From the NCBI GenBank assembly GCA_002298995.1, contig DBMO01000048.1, positions 1 through 32,388 on the forward strand: a stretch of 32,388 bases of DNA, in the 5' to 3' direction. A model generated the notes under the pieces. The model saw only the letters and a list, made by a program, of their open reading frames with translations. It was not told the origin of the DNA and did no database searches. This DNA comes from Desulfarculales bacterium UBA696 (lineage in GTDB: Bacteria; Desulfobacterota; Syntrophobacteria; Syntrophobacterales; Syntrophobacteraceae). Of this stretch, positions 15,423-21,587 are shown in pieces. The first letter of the stretch is position 1. Each line of letters begins with the position of its first letter. The translations under genes and the position numbers were made by a program.

Positions 15423-15650
15423 GTTGTGGCGTGGTCTCCTGGGGTTGTTGTCCAAAGGAGTTTTCAATGCTAGTCCCCATCTCTGCGGTCCGTAGGGGTT
15501 GTTGCCCAAACCGGATTTGGATTCACGTCCGGGACGGTATCGAAAATCGTCATTCCCGCGCCGCTCACGCCTGACCGATCCACTTGGCAGTTTCAAAAAA
15601 AGGCTATTTGGGCAACAGCCTCCGTAGACCTCGCCATAACTTCGAGAAAC
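15423..15650. repeat. Cluster of GTTGCCCAAA-family repeats
   Basis: Units of the form GTTGTGGCGTGGTC...GTTGCCCAAA occur at about 15423-15456 and 15486-15513 (plus) and inverted at about 15604-15645 (ending GGGCAACAGCCTCC). The second unit continues into a ~60-nt stretch (to 15560, ending CGTCATTCCCGC) that recurs at 29143-29204. A short heptamer run (GGTTGCG, AGTTGCG, GGTTGTG) precedes it near 15390. No gene is seen between 15235 and 15787. Confidence 0.65.
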
Positions 15651-15687
15651 ATGCCGCCAAGGGTGCCCAATTTACCAAGTTATCCGC

Positions 15688-15729
15688 AAAAAATTTAGGG
15701 GCAAACACCTAAGATGGTGATGCCCCTAA
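15688..15729 (-). terminator. Terminator of the GcvH-like gene
   Basis: On the minus strand TTAGGGGCA (15729-15721) pairs with TGCCCCTAA (15703-15695), with an inner CACC/GGTG pairing, and is followed by ATTTTTT. It lies 58 nt after the stop codon at 15788. Confidence 0.75.
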
Positions 15730-15751
15730 GTAATTTTGGTTTATAGGCCTT

Positions 15752-15779
15752 GCCGAAGCCGGCGTGGGCCGGCTTCGGC
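15752..15779. other. Perfect 12-bp hairpin just after the GcvH-like gene
   Basis: GCCGAAGCCGGC (15752-15763) pairs exactly with GCCGGCTTCGGC (15768-15779) over GTGG. It lacks a T-run but sits between the stop codon and the terminator at 15688-15729, so the transcript would carry two hairpins in tandem. Confidence 0.7.
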
Positions 15780-15787
15780 TGATGTGG

Positions 15788-16684
15788 TTATTCGAGGAAT
15801 GTCTTTACCAGCTTGTTCCATCCCAATTCCGGGAAGGCCCCGTAGATGTCGCCGATTGCCTCGCCGCCGGCGGCCGCAAGATTGTCCTCGCCCAGCATCT
15901 TGGCAAGTTTTCCGGCCTCGTCGTCAATCCAGGACATACCTTCCTCGTCGAAGAAAAGGTTCTTGAGGCTGTTGCGAAGGCTCTTGGGCTGAACCACCAT
16001 CAACCACCCGTCGGAGTAGGGCGAGTCGTTGGCCGCGGAGGCCTGGCTGAGGATATTATGGTTGATTGCAACGATCTCGCCGTCGATCGGGCTCATAGTC
16101 GGCGCCTCATTGCGGGAGCGTTTCAGGATCGCTGAAGGACGGTTCTGGCCAACGGTCGATCCAAGGGCCGGCATCTTGATTTCATCCTGGGGTCCCAGGA
16201 GCCTGAGGGCGAAATCATCTATGCCCACCCTGACCCGTCCGCCGTACTCTACTCTCGCCCAGGTGTGGCCGTGATGATAGTAGTAGTCCCTGGCAACGCC
16301 GAAGCCAGATGCCCTGTCCACGGTGGGCTTGCGGAGGTTGGGCAGGTAGCTGGTGTCCTCGATCATCTGATCGTAGGGGCACCTGGCGCAGTTGTAGGCA
16401 TACGAACACAGTCCGTATGAAATCCGGCCGGTGAGCATGTGGCGGCACTTGCCCTTGGTCATCATGAGTTGCAGCCTGGCCGACGCTCGGTCGGACTGCC
16501 CGGAAACCTTGCGCTGCTCGTCAAAGCTGGCCAGAATCTTGCTGTCTACCGCGCATCCGAGACAATCAAATGCGTTTACACACTTGGTGGGTTTGATAAC
16601 TCCGGCCTTCCCCCACACACACTGATCGTTTCCCATCGAGAAGACAACGGGCTGAACTGGTCTTTTGCGCTCTTTGGTTTCCAT
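15788..16684 (-). CDS. GcvH-like (biotinyl/lipoyl-fold) protein with duplicated four-Cys module
   Basis: A 298-residue protein. ATG 16684 is used because AGGAG lies 6 nt upstream; an in-frame start at 16723 lacks one. The N-terminal half holds eight cysteines in two identically spaced sets, C22-x12-C35-x5-C41-x2-C44 and C80-x12-C93-x5-C99-x2-C102 (DCLGCAVD and NCARCPYD). The C-terminal half resembles glycine-cleavage H protein: HGHTWARVEYGGRVRVGIDDFA, then MSPIDGEIVAIN. By hand alignment the lipoyl-lysine position is occupied by Arg191; Lys188 lies three residues away. The cysteine sets could hold Fe-S clusters or zinc. It stands alone, with no gcvP or gcvT nearby, so a role outside glycine cleavage is likely. 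A tandem hairpin and a terminator follow. Confidence 0.8.
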   Translation of the reverse strand: METKERKRPVQPVVFSMGNDQCVWGKAGVIKPTKCVNAFDCLGCAVDSKILASFDEQRKVSGQSDRASARLQLMMTKGKCRHMLTGRISYGLCSYAYNCARCPYDQMIEDTSYLPNLRKPTVDRASGFGVARDYYYHHGHTWARVEYGGRVRVGIDDFALRLLGPQDEIKMPALGSTVGQNRPSAILKRSRNEAPTMSPIDGEIVAINHNILSQASAANDSPYSDGWLMVVQPKSLRNSLKNLFFDEEGMSWIDDEAGKLAKMLGEDNLAAAGGEAIGDIYGAFPELGWNKLVKTFLE

Positions 16685-17072
16685 TTTGTGCTCCTTCCGG
16701 TCAGATGAATATTTTAATCGCAATTTTAAACCCTTGCCGAATCATGTCCTGTGTTGGCAGCTAATTAGAGCAGGATTCGGGCCAGAGGGGGAGGGGACAG
16801 GAAAAAAAATTATAAGGTGGCGGAATTACAGATTTTATTTTTGCAAAAAGCTGGTTTTAGAGGTGTTGTTTTGCAGCAGTGAAACCATCGAAACATGGTG
16901 CATATTGCACCGCTGCTTTTATGAGGTCCGGGAAACCCTTTCCAGATGCGGTTCTGCGAAGATGAGGCATTTTGCTTGCCCCTGATGCATTTTGCACCAG
17001 GGCAGAGGAAGGAGCTGTGTGGGATTTTAGCGGGCTCAAAAATTCACGGTTTGATTGAGGCCGGCACCAAGC
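16685..17072. other. Non-coding spacer upstream of the GcvH-like gene
   Basis: No gene is supported. The stretch is A/T-rich around 16800-16860 and holds a small GGTGC/GCACC hairpin near 16899-16913. Open frames here have no ribosome-binding sites and a composition unlike real proteins. The promoter of the GcvH-like gene must lie in the right-hand part of its upstream region, but no clear boxes were found. Confidence 0.5.
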
Positions 17073-17099
17073 GTGGGCAGGCTTTCCATGCCTGCTCCC
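17073..17099. repeat. Short palindromic repeat (GGGCAGGCTTTCCATGCCTGC)
   Basis: GGCAGGC and GCCTGC pair across a TTTCCAT loop. It is a member of the family at 7469 and lies 39 nt before the second nested element. Confidence 0.65.
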
Positions 17100-17137
17100 G
17101 GAGTTTGGATTATCAGGCCGGCCAGTAAAACTTATAT

Positions 17138-17277
17138 CCTGAAAGGGTTTAATGAATTCCAATGGGTCAGTCGCACAAATTGTCCATGGTTCTTATGTAT
17201 CCCATTCGGTGAAAATACTTGCGGGCATCCTACCCAGGGTAGCGCTGGCGCTGGACTGTGCTACGAAGCCCTTTCAG
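17138..17277. repeat. Nested palindromic element, copy 2 (degenerate)
   Basis: CCTGAAAGGGTTTAATGAATTCC at the left, TATGTATCCCATTCGGTGAAA in the middle and CTACCCAGGGTAGCGCTGGC to GCCCTTTCAG at the right follow, in the same order, the reverse complement of 9731-9885. It represents one ~150-nt unit, whereas copy 1 has an additional outer arm. Substitutions have degraded the inner palindrome, so it is older or decayed. Confidence 0.75.
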
Positions 17278-17310
17278 CCCAAGCCCCATCCACCCATGGA
17301 TTCAAAAAGC

Positions 17311-17347
17311 AAAATCCAACACTCCGGGGCCGGAGGTTGGATTTTTC
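17311..17347 (-). terminator. Bidirectional-looking terminator downstream of MucR
   Basis: AAAATCCAAC (17311-17320) pairs with GTTGGATTTT (17336-17345), with CTCC/GGAG continuing the stem. T-runs follow on both strands (TTTTTCC on plus, TTTTGCTTTTTG on minus). It lies about 180 nt past the MucR stop; no plus-strand gene needs it. Confidence 0.6.
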
Positions 17348-17442
17348 CTTCAGGGGTATTGCTTTGAAGATAAGCCCTCAACCTGGTTCTCTTGCACTCA
17401 ATCAAGCTTGCATAAACCGACTTCGTGGCAGTGCAAAACGAC

Positions 17443-17468
17443 CGCCGGCTGGAAAGCCCGCCCCACAT
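17443..17468. repeat. Short palindromic repeat (CCGGCTGGAAAGCCCGCCCCAC)
   Basis: A diverged copy of the 7469 family in the reverse orientation, between MucR and the terminator at 17311. The GGCT/AGCC core and trailing CCCCAC are conserved. Confidence 0.6.
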
Positions 17469-17528
17469 GCCACCATGCGGCGTGGTTCCACAAGACGTGC
17501 CTGATTGAGCAGCGGCTCAGGCTTCATT

Positions 17529-18023
17529 TCAAGAATTGCGGGCACTCCGGAGGCGCGCCGCCGTGACTTTATCTTTTCTCTTCTGATCGAGATAGATCTG
17601 GAGCTTTTCGGGAAGGCCGCGTTTTTTTGCGGACCTGCTCCGAAGTTTTGTGAGGACCCTTGCCGCAAGAGGTTGTTTTAGCGGGAAGCCCCACTTCTTC
17701 TTATACTCACGGGGCGAGATCTGATGGGTCCTCAGATGATTGGCGGTAAGCTGCCGAAATTCCGATCGGCATTCCATGCACACCACCCTGTCTTCCTGAA
17801 TCGAGGAGCGAGGGTCCAGGTCGGCGCCCGTCCATGCTTGCTTGCCGGATGACGACATATCTTCGGGCAGGATCGAGCGCTCCTCATTTTCAGCAAGCTT
17901 CATCTTATGAAGTGCGTTGTAGACCCTCACAAGCGCCAACTCTATCTCATCCCCCGTCATCTTGCTAACTGACGCCTGTGCCTGTACGATCTCCACGGCA
18001 AGTTCAAGTAACTTTTTTTCCAT
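17529..18023 (-). CDS. MucR/Ros-family zinc-finger transcriptional regulator
   Basis: A 164-residue DNA-binding protein. The zinc finger is C82-x2-C85-x10-H96-x3-H100 (VCMECRSEFRQLTANHLRTH), followed by the family hallmark SPREYKKKWGFPLKQPL and a basic tail (RSAKKRGLPEKL). The N-terminal ~45 residues are helical (MEKKLLELAVEIVQAQ), as in the oligomerisation region of MucR proteins. Family members bind A/T-rich DNA and regulate envelope, polysaccharide or motility genes in an H-NS-like way. It stands alone with a 310-nt A/T-rich upstream region, which would suit autoregulation. The start follows GGGAG about 10 nt upstream. Confidence 0.92.
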   Translation of the reverse strand: MEKKLLELAVEIVQAQASVSKMTGDEIELALVRVYNALHKMKLAENEERSILPEDMSSSGKQAWTGADLDPRSSIQEDRVVCMECRSEFRQLTANHLRTHQISPREYKKKWGFPLKQPLAARVLTKLRSRSAKKRGLPEKLQIYLDQKRKDKVTAARLRSARNS

Positions 18024-18333
18024 CGAGACTGTCTCCCTGGAATAAAAGGTATCGCATTGGAATTTCGGATGACCGGAAAACTTGAAACAATATGATTACG
18101 GGATTTCCATTTGTAAAGAGAACGAGCGCAAATTGAATACGAATCGGGAGAATATGTGGGGTTTTCTACATCTACATCTATTTAAGTTCATCGGAAAAGT
18201 AATATCGAAAGCGAATTCAAGGCTAAGCCGTCATCTACATGGAAGTCATCGCTGTTCATAGAAAATGGTCTTCGGTTTGTGACAAACCTTTTCCGGGTTA
18301 AATGATAGTTCATAAAGACTTTTTCCAGGATTT
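18024..18333. promoter_or_regulatory. A/T-rich upstream region of mucR-like gene
   Basis: No gene is seen. The region is richer in A/T than its surroundings and holds a short hexamer run TCTACATCTACATCTA (18165-18180), echoed by TCATCTACATGG at 18230. A weak minus-strand promoter match (TTTACA at 18117-18112, then about 18 nt to ATATTG) lies 70-95 nt before the start. A/T-rich DNA is the usual target of MucR proteins, so this may be an operator. Confidence 0.35.
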
Positions 18334-18675
18334 TTAACTAGCCGGTCCGAATGCCTTTTCCGCGGGCCTTCTTTCCGGGACGTAGAGATGGGGAACCTTG
18401 CCCTCATTCCACTCCCTGGATACGTACAGGCCGCAATAGCAACTGCCGTAATCGGCAACGTCCGGTACGCGGTAGACGCAGGGGCAGTTTATATCCCTGT
18501 CCCATTCGCGGTCGTTTGCGGCAAGCCGGCAGGGACAGCACATGTAGCCGTATCGATCTTTGTTGACCAGCAGACTGTCCAGGAGCTGGAAGACGAATTC
18601 CCTGTCACGGTTGAAGTAGTAGCCTTTCGGTTCCTGGGTCTTCCTGAGAAATTCATATAGTTCTTCCGCGGTCAT
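18334..18675 (-). CDS. Ferredoxin-thioredoxin reductase catalytic (beta) subunit-like protein
   Basis: A 113-residue protein with the catalytic cysteines of ferredoxin:thioredoxin/disulfide reductase: CPC at 47-49, CPC at 64-66 and CYC at 79-81. These supply four ligands to a [4Fe-4S] cluster and the redox disulfide. Spacing (x14 and x12) differs from plant FTR (x16 and x8) but fits the prokaryotic versions as I recall them. It reduces a disulfide of a partner with electrons from ferredoxin. The start codon overlaps the stop of the upstream glutaredoxin gene (TGATG), showing tight translational coupling; that glutaredoxin is the probable substrate. No FTR variable subunit is present, as in other non-photosynthetic homologues. 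Confidence 0.9.
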   Translation of the reverse strand: MTAEELYEFLRKTQEPKGYYFNRDREFVFQLLDSLLVNKDRYGYMCCPCRLAANDREWDRDINCPCVYRVPDVADYGSCYCGLYVSREWNEGKVPHLYVPERRPAEKAFGPAS

Positions 18676-18926
18676 CAGAGGTTCAGCGCCTCCCTGATCT
18701 CTTCGGCCCTGAAGCCGATTATTATTTTGGAGCCGATTATCAGCATGGGAAAAGAGCACTGTGGGTTGTCTTTTTTGATCTGCTCGATAATTTCGCGCCT
18801 TTCGTCGCCGGTAAGCTTGTCCACATGCACGCAATCGTATTGGACGCCGCAGGCGTCGAGCAGTTCCTTCGCGTTTTTGCAATGAATGCACGTACTGAGA
18901 GCATAAAGCTTTACGCAATCTTCCAT
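18675..18926 (-). CDS. Glutaredoxin/NrdH-like thiol-disulfide protein
   Basis: An 83-residue thioredoxin-fold protein with the active-site motif CIHC (Cys13 and Cys16) after the first strand KLYALST, then CVHVDKLTGDERREIIEQI, the cis-Pro region CSFPMLIIGSKIIIGF and a final helix. The size and the TC..CK motif fit the glutaredoxin-like/NrdH group. ATG 18926 is chosen for the GGGGGAG 6 nt upstream. Its stop overlaps the start of the FTR-like gene by one base, and the TIGR02757 gene ends 17 nt upstream, so three genes probably form an operon. It should carry electrons from the FTR-like protein to an unknown target. Confidence 0.9.
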   Translation of the reverse strand: MEDCVKLYALSTCIHCKNAKELLDACGVQYDCVHVDKLTGDERREIIEQIKKDNPQCSFPMLIIGSKIIIGFRAEEIREALNL

Positions 18927-18943
18927 CCAATTCTCCCCCTGAA

Positions 18944-19744
18944 TTATTGACGGCGATAATGGTCCAGCTTCAAACATTCCAGGATTTCGTCAGGAGGCGC
19001 CTCGTTGCCGATCCCAAGCCGTGTAAGGGCGAAATCGTAGCGAACGGGGTCCTCCGGGCAAATCGCGGCAAATCTTTCGGTAACTTCCACCGCGCATCGC
19101 ATGTCGGCCTGTTTGCGCTCCGTCAGGCCCAGCGCCAGCGCGATCCTGTGCATGTGAGTGTCGAGAGGTATAACGAGCAGAGACGGCGAAACGTTTCTCC
19201 AGACTCCCGGATCGACATTGTCGCGGCGAACCATCCACCGCAGAAACAGGTTGAGCCTCTTGCACGCGCTCCCGTCCTCCGGCGAAGGTATAAACATAGG
19301 CATCCTCGCGCCGGCGGCAATATCAACATTGGATACAAATGAACAAAGGGCGGGAAGAATATTTTCATCGCCCGGATCAAGGTGGCTTAGAAAGCAGGAT
19401 TCGAGCGAACCGTATTCCAGGATAATTTTTCCGAGCGCTTCGAGCAGCCCGGAAAGAATGGCGCCAGTGGTAAAGCGGTGTTTGAAGGATTGGAAGATGT
19501 TTCTGATTTCGGCCGGCTCGGTTCCCGTCAGGAATGCCGAAGGGGAGTGCCCCATTTGATCGAGCACCCGGCTTACGCTCGATTGAATCTGCTGCACCCT
19601 TCCGTAGGCAAGCGCGGAGGCGATGAATCCGACGACTTCCCTGTCGAGCCGGTTTTCGTAAAGGTACACAAACGAAAGCGGATCGGGATAAATGCAACCG
19701 GGCCGGTTGTAATGCTCGTAGAGTGCTTCCAGGGTTTCTTGCAT
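18944..19744 (-). CDS. TIGR02757 (DUF2400) family protein
   Basis: A 266-residue conserved protein of unknown function. The family opening (LEALYEHYNRPGCIYPDPLSFVYLYENRLDREVVGFIASALAYG), the segment LNLFLRWMVRRDNVDPGVW and VIPLDTHMHRIALALGLTER are recognisable. RRDNVDPGVW and PLDTHMHRIA look like an active or binding site and recall helix-hairpin-helix glycosylase-like folds, which is an inference. ATG 19744 starts where the family usually begins; a TTG at 19810 would add 22 residues, and neither has a good ribosome-binding site. It heads the probable operon with the glutaredoxin and FTR-like genes. Confidence 0.85.
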   Translation of the reverse strand: MQETLEALYEHYNRPGCIYPDPLSFVYLYENRLDREVVGFIASALAYGRVQQIQSSVSRVLDQMGHSPSAFLTGTEPAEIRNIFQSFKHRFTTGAILSGLLEALGKIILEYGSLESCFLSHLDPGDENILPALCSFVSNVDIAAGARMPMFIPSPEDGSACKRLNLFLRWMVRRDNVDPGVWRNVSPSLLVIPLDTHMHRIALALGLTERKQADMRCAVEVTERFAAICPEDPVRYDFALTRLGIGNEAPPDEILECLKLDHYRRQ

Positions 19745-20002
19745 GACGGAAAGAGAACCTGGTTGAGTGGCTGGGACTTTTATCAAAAAGGTCTTCTCCA
19801 ATCTTTTCAATCCGAGTCTTATAATGCGTGTGACCAGCCTACGTTATCTCGGTTGCGGCAAGGTCTTCCGACCTTGCCGGCCGCATCGACCGAAGGTCTC
19901 CAAGGATACCCGGTTGGATTTTAACACACGCGGAGCGCACCGAACAGCCGCGGCACTGCTCTCTCTGGGCGCGGCACCTTAAGCAGGCGAGTTTTATTAT
20001 CT
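19745..20002. repeat. Divergent spacer with a CGGCAAGGTC palindrome
   Basis: CGGCAAGGTC (19856-19865) pairs with GACCTTGCCG (19870-19879) over TTCC, and a partial third arm (CGAAGGTCTCC) follows. The loop and layout recall the GCAGGCTTTCC family, with a different stem. Apart from the possible N-terminal extension of the TIGR02757 gene up to 19810, no gene is seen. Confidence 0.5.
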
Positions 20003-20031
20003 TTTTCAATTCGGGATGATTCTGGTATAAG
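20003..20031 (+). promoter_or_regulatory. Possible sigma70 promoter for the octaheme cytochrome operon
   Basis: TTTTCA (20003-20008), a 17-nt spacer and TATAAG (20026-20031) lie 83 nt before the cytochrome start. The -10 box matches 5 of 6 and the -35 box 4 of 6. Confidence 0.45.
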
Positions 20032-20113
20032 CGATTAAGGCGCCAACGCGCGCGAAGTCACATTTTTATACCCGATTCAGCAATCCCAATTTTCCTTTGA
20101 CCGGAGGGCAATT

Positions 20114-21586
20114 ATGCGACGAATTCCTGCCCCTGTTTGTCTGGCACTCCTGGCTATAATCTTTCTGGCCGTCGGCATTTTTTTTCGGGTACCCGAAGGG
20201 CTTACGCAGCCCGCGGGGGAGGTATCCGAACCGGCTGAGGCCAAAGCTAATGTCGAAAAACCCGCGCAATCCGCTGAGCAGCCACCAGGCCGGGAGCAAA
20301 ATCAGGTTCAGCAGCAACAAGGCCAGGGTCAGCAAAACCAGGAACTCTCCTCGACAAGGCCGCCGGCCTCATGCCTCGAATGCCACACGCGAATTACTCC
20401 GGGTATAGTAGTTGACTGGCGGCTCAGCAAGCACAGCAGAAACGAAGTCGAGTGTTCGACCTGTCACGGCGAGCGGCACAATTCGATGACCGACGTATCC
20501 GAGGCCAGGATTGCACTTCCCGAAACGTGCGCCCAATGCCATGAAACCCAGGTCGATCAGTTCGCCAAAGGAAAGCATGCCCTTGCCTGGGCGGCGATGA
20601 AGGCGATGCCGACCATCCATTGGCAGCCGATGGCCCAGGTCGAGGGCCTCAAGGGCTGCGGCGGGTGCCACCGGGTAGGCCTCAAGACCAAGGGCGAAAT
20701 TGGAGACCTGGTCGAAAAAGGGTCTGCTTTCGGAGTATCATCGTGTGACGTTTGCCACACACGGCATCTCTTTTCCGCCGATGAAGCCAGGTCGCCCCAG
20801 GCTTGCCGGACGTGCCACATGGGGATAGACCACCCTCAATGGGAGATGTACTCTTCCTCCAAGCACGGCGTTAGATTTTTACTCAAGCAAAGCAGAATAC
20901 TGCCCGAGGAGGCGGCTGCCCCGACCTGCCAGAGCTGCCATTTTCGCGAAGGGAGTCATACAAACCGGACCGCCTGGGGATTTCTGGCATTAAGGTTGCC
21001 TCTTCCCGAGGACCCGCAGTGGGCAAAGGATCGAACGACGATTTTTCAGGGCCTCGGCGTTCTCGACCCTTCCGGAAAGCCGACCCCGAGGCTCGATGTA
21101 ATGCAATCCGCCGACGTGGTCAGGCTGAGCGATGAAGACTGGCAGGCCGAGCGCGATAAGATGCTGAAGGGATGCAATGATTGCCACTCGATCAACTTCG
21201 CGCGCATCGAGCTGGAAAAATCGGACCAGATGATCCGGGAGGCCGACAGGCTGATGGCCGAAGGCATCCTGACAGTAGCCGGGCTATACCAGGATGGGGT
21301 ATTGAGAAAACCCGACAGCTACACGTACGCATTCCCGGACCTGCTGACGTTCCACGATGCTCCGACTGTAATCGAACAGACGCTGTTCCTGATGTTTCTG
21401 GAATACCGGATGAGGGCCTTCCAGGGAGCTTTTCACGCCAACCCCGACTACTCGCTCTGGTATGGATGGAGCTCGATGCAAAGGGCGCTTACCGAAATAA
21501 AGGAGAAGGCGGCCGAGATGAGGTCAGCCCGAACGGAGCAGCCGCAGCCCGCGCAAAAACCCGTCAAGCCATCCGGCAGGAAGTAG
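20114..21586 (+). CDS. Octaheme c-type cytochrome, hydroxylamine oxidoreductase (HAO)-like
   Basis: A 490-residue protein with eight CxxCH heme sites at Cys 87, 114, 139, 182, 211, 231, 272 and 354. An N-terminal hydrophobic segment (about 7-24) without a clear cleavage site suggests membrane anchoring, and residues 55-80 are a Gln-rich linker. HAO-family features include CHMGIDHPQWEMYSSSKHG after heme 6, with the Asp-His pair (239-240) that lies near the active heme in HAO, and the C-terminal HANPDYSLWYGW. All HAO relatives oxidise or reduce hydroxylamine or nitrite at heme 4. In an anaerobe, nitrite or hydroxylamine reduction is likelier. GGAGGG lies 6 nt before the ATG. lpxK starts 2 nt after the stop. 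No NapC/NrfH-type electron donor is nearby. Confidence 0.9.
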   Translation: MRRIPAPVCLALLAIIFLAVGIFFRVPEGLTQPAGEVSEPAEAKANVEKPAQSAEQPPGREQNQVQQQQGQGQQNQELSSTRPPASCLECHTRITPGIVVDWRLSKHSRNEVECSTCHGERHNSMTDVSEARIALPETCAQCHETQVDQFAKGKHALAWAAMKAMPTIHWQPMAQVEGLKGCGGCHRVGLKTKGEIGDLVEKGSAFGVSSCDVCHTRHLFSADEARSPQACRTCHMGIDHPQWEMYSSSKHGVRFLLKQSRILPEEAAAPTCQSCHFREGSHTNRTAWGFLALRLPLPEDPQWAKDRTTIFQGLGVLDPSGKPTPRLDVMQSADVVRLSDEDWQAERDKMLKGCNDCHSINFARIELEKSDQMIREADRLMAEGILTVAGLYQDGVLRKPDSYTYAFPDLLTFHDAPTVIEQTLFLMFLEYRMRAFQGAFHANPDYSLWYGWSSMQRALTEIKEKAAEMRSARTEQPQPAQKPVKPSGRK

Positions 21587-21587
21587 G

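Noticed and set aside
15292..15596. Small minus-strand open frames near 15.4 kb
   Set aside because: Their translations come from the GTTGCCCAAA repeats; similar peptides appear from the other repeat copies at 29.1 and 32.2 kb.
16720..16750. A possible sigma54 promoter (GG-N10-GC on the minus strand) upstream of the GcvH-like gene
   Set aside because: Only the GG and TTGC parts match; the rest of the TGGCAC element is absent, and such matches are common by chance.
17055..17566. Overlapping plus-strand open frames in the 17-kb spacer
   Set aside because: They run through palindromic repeats and the nested element, lack ribosome-binding sites and have repeat-derived composition.
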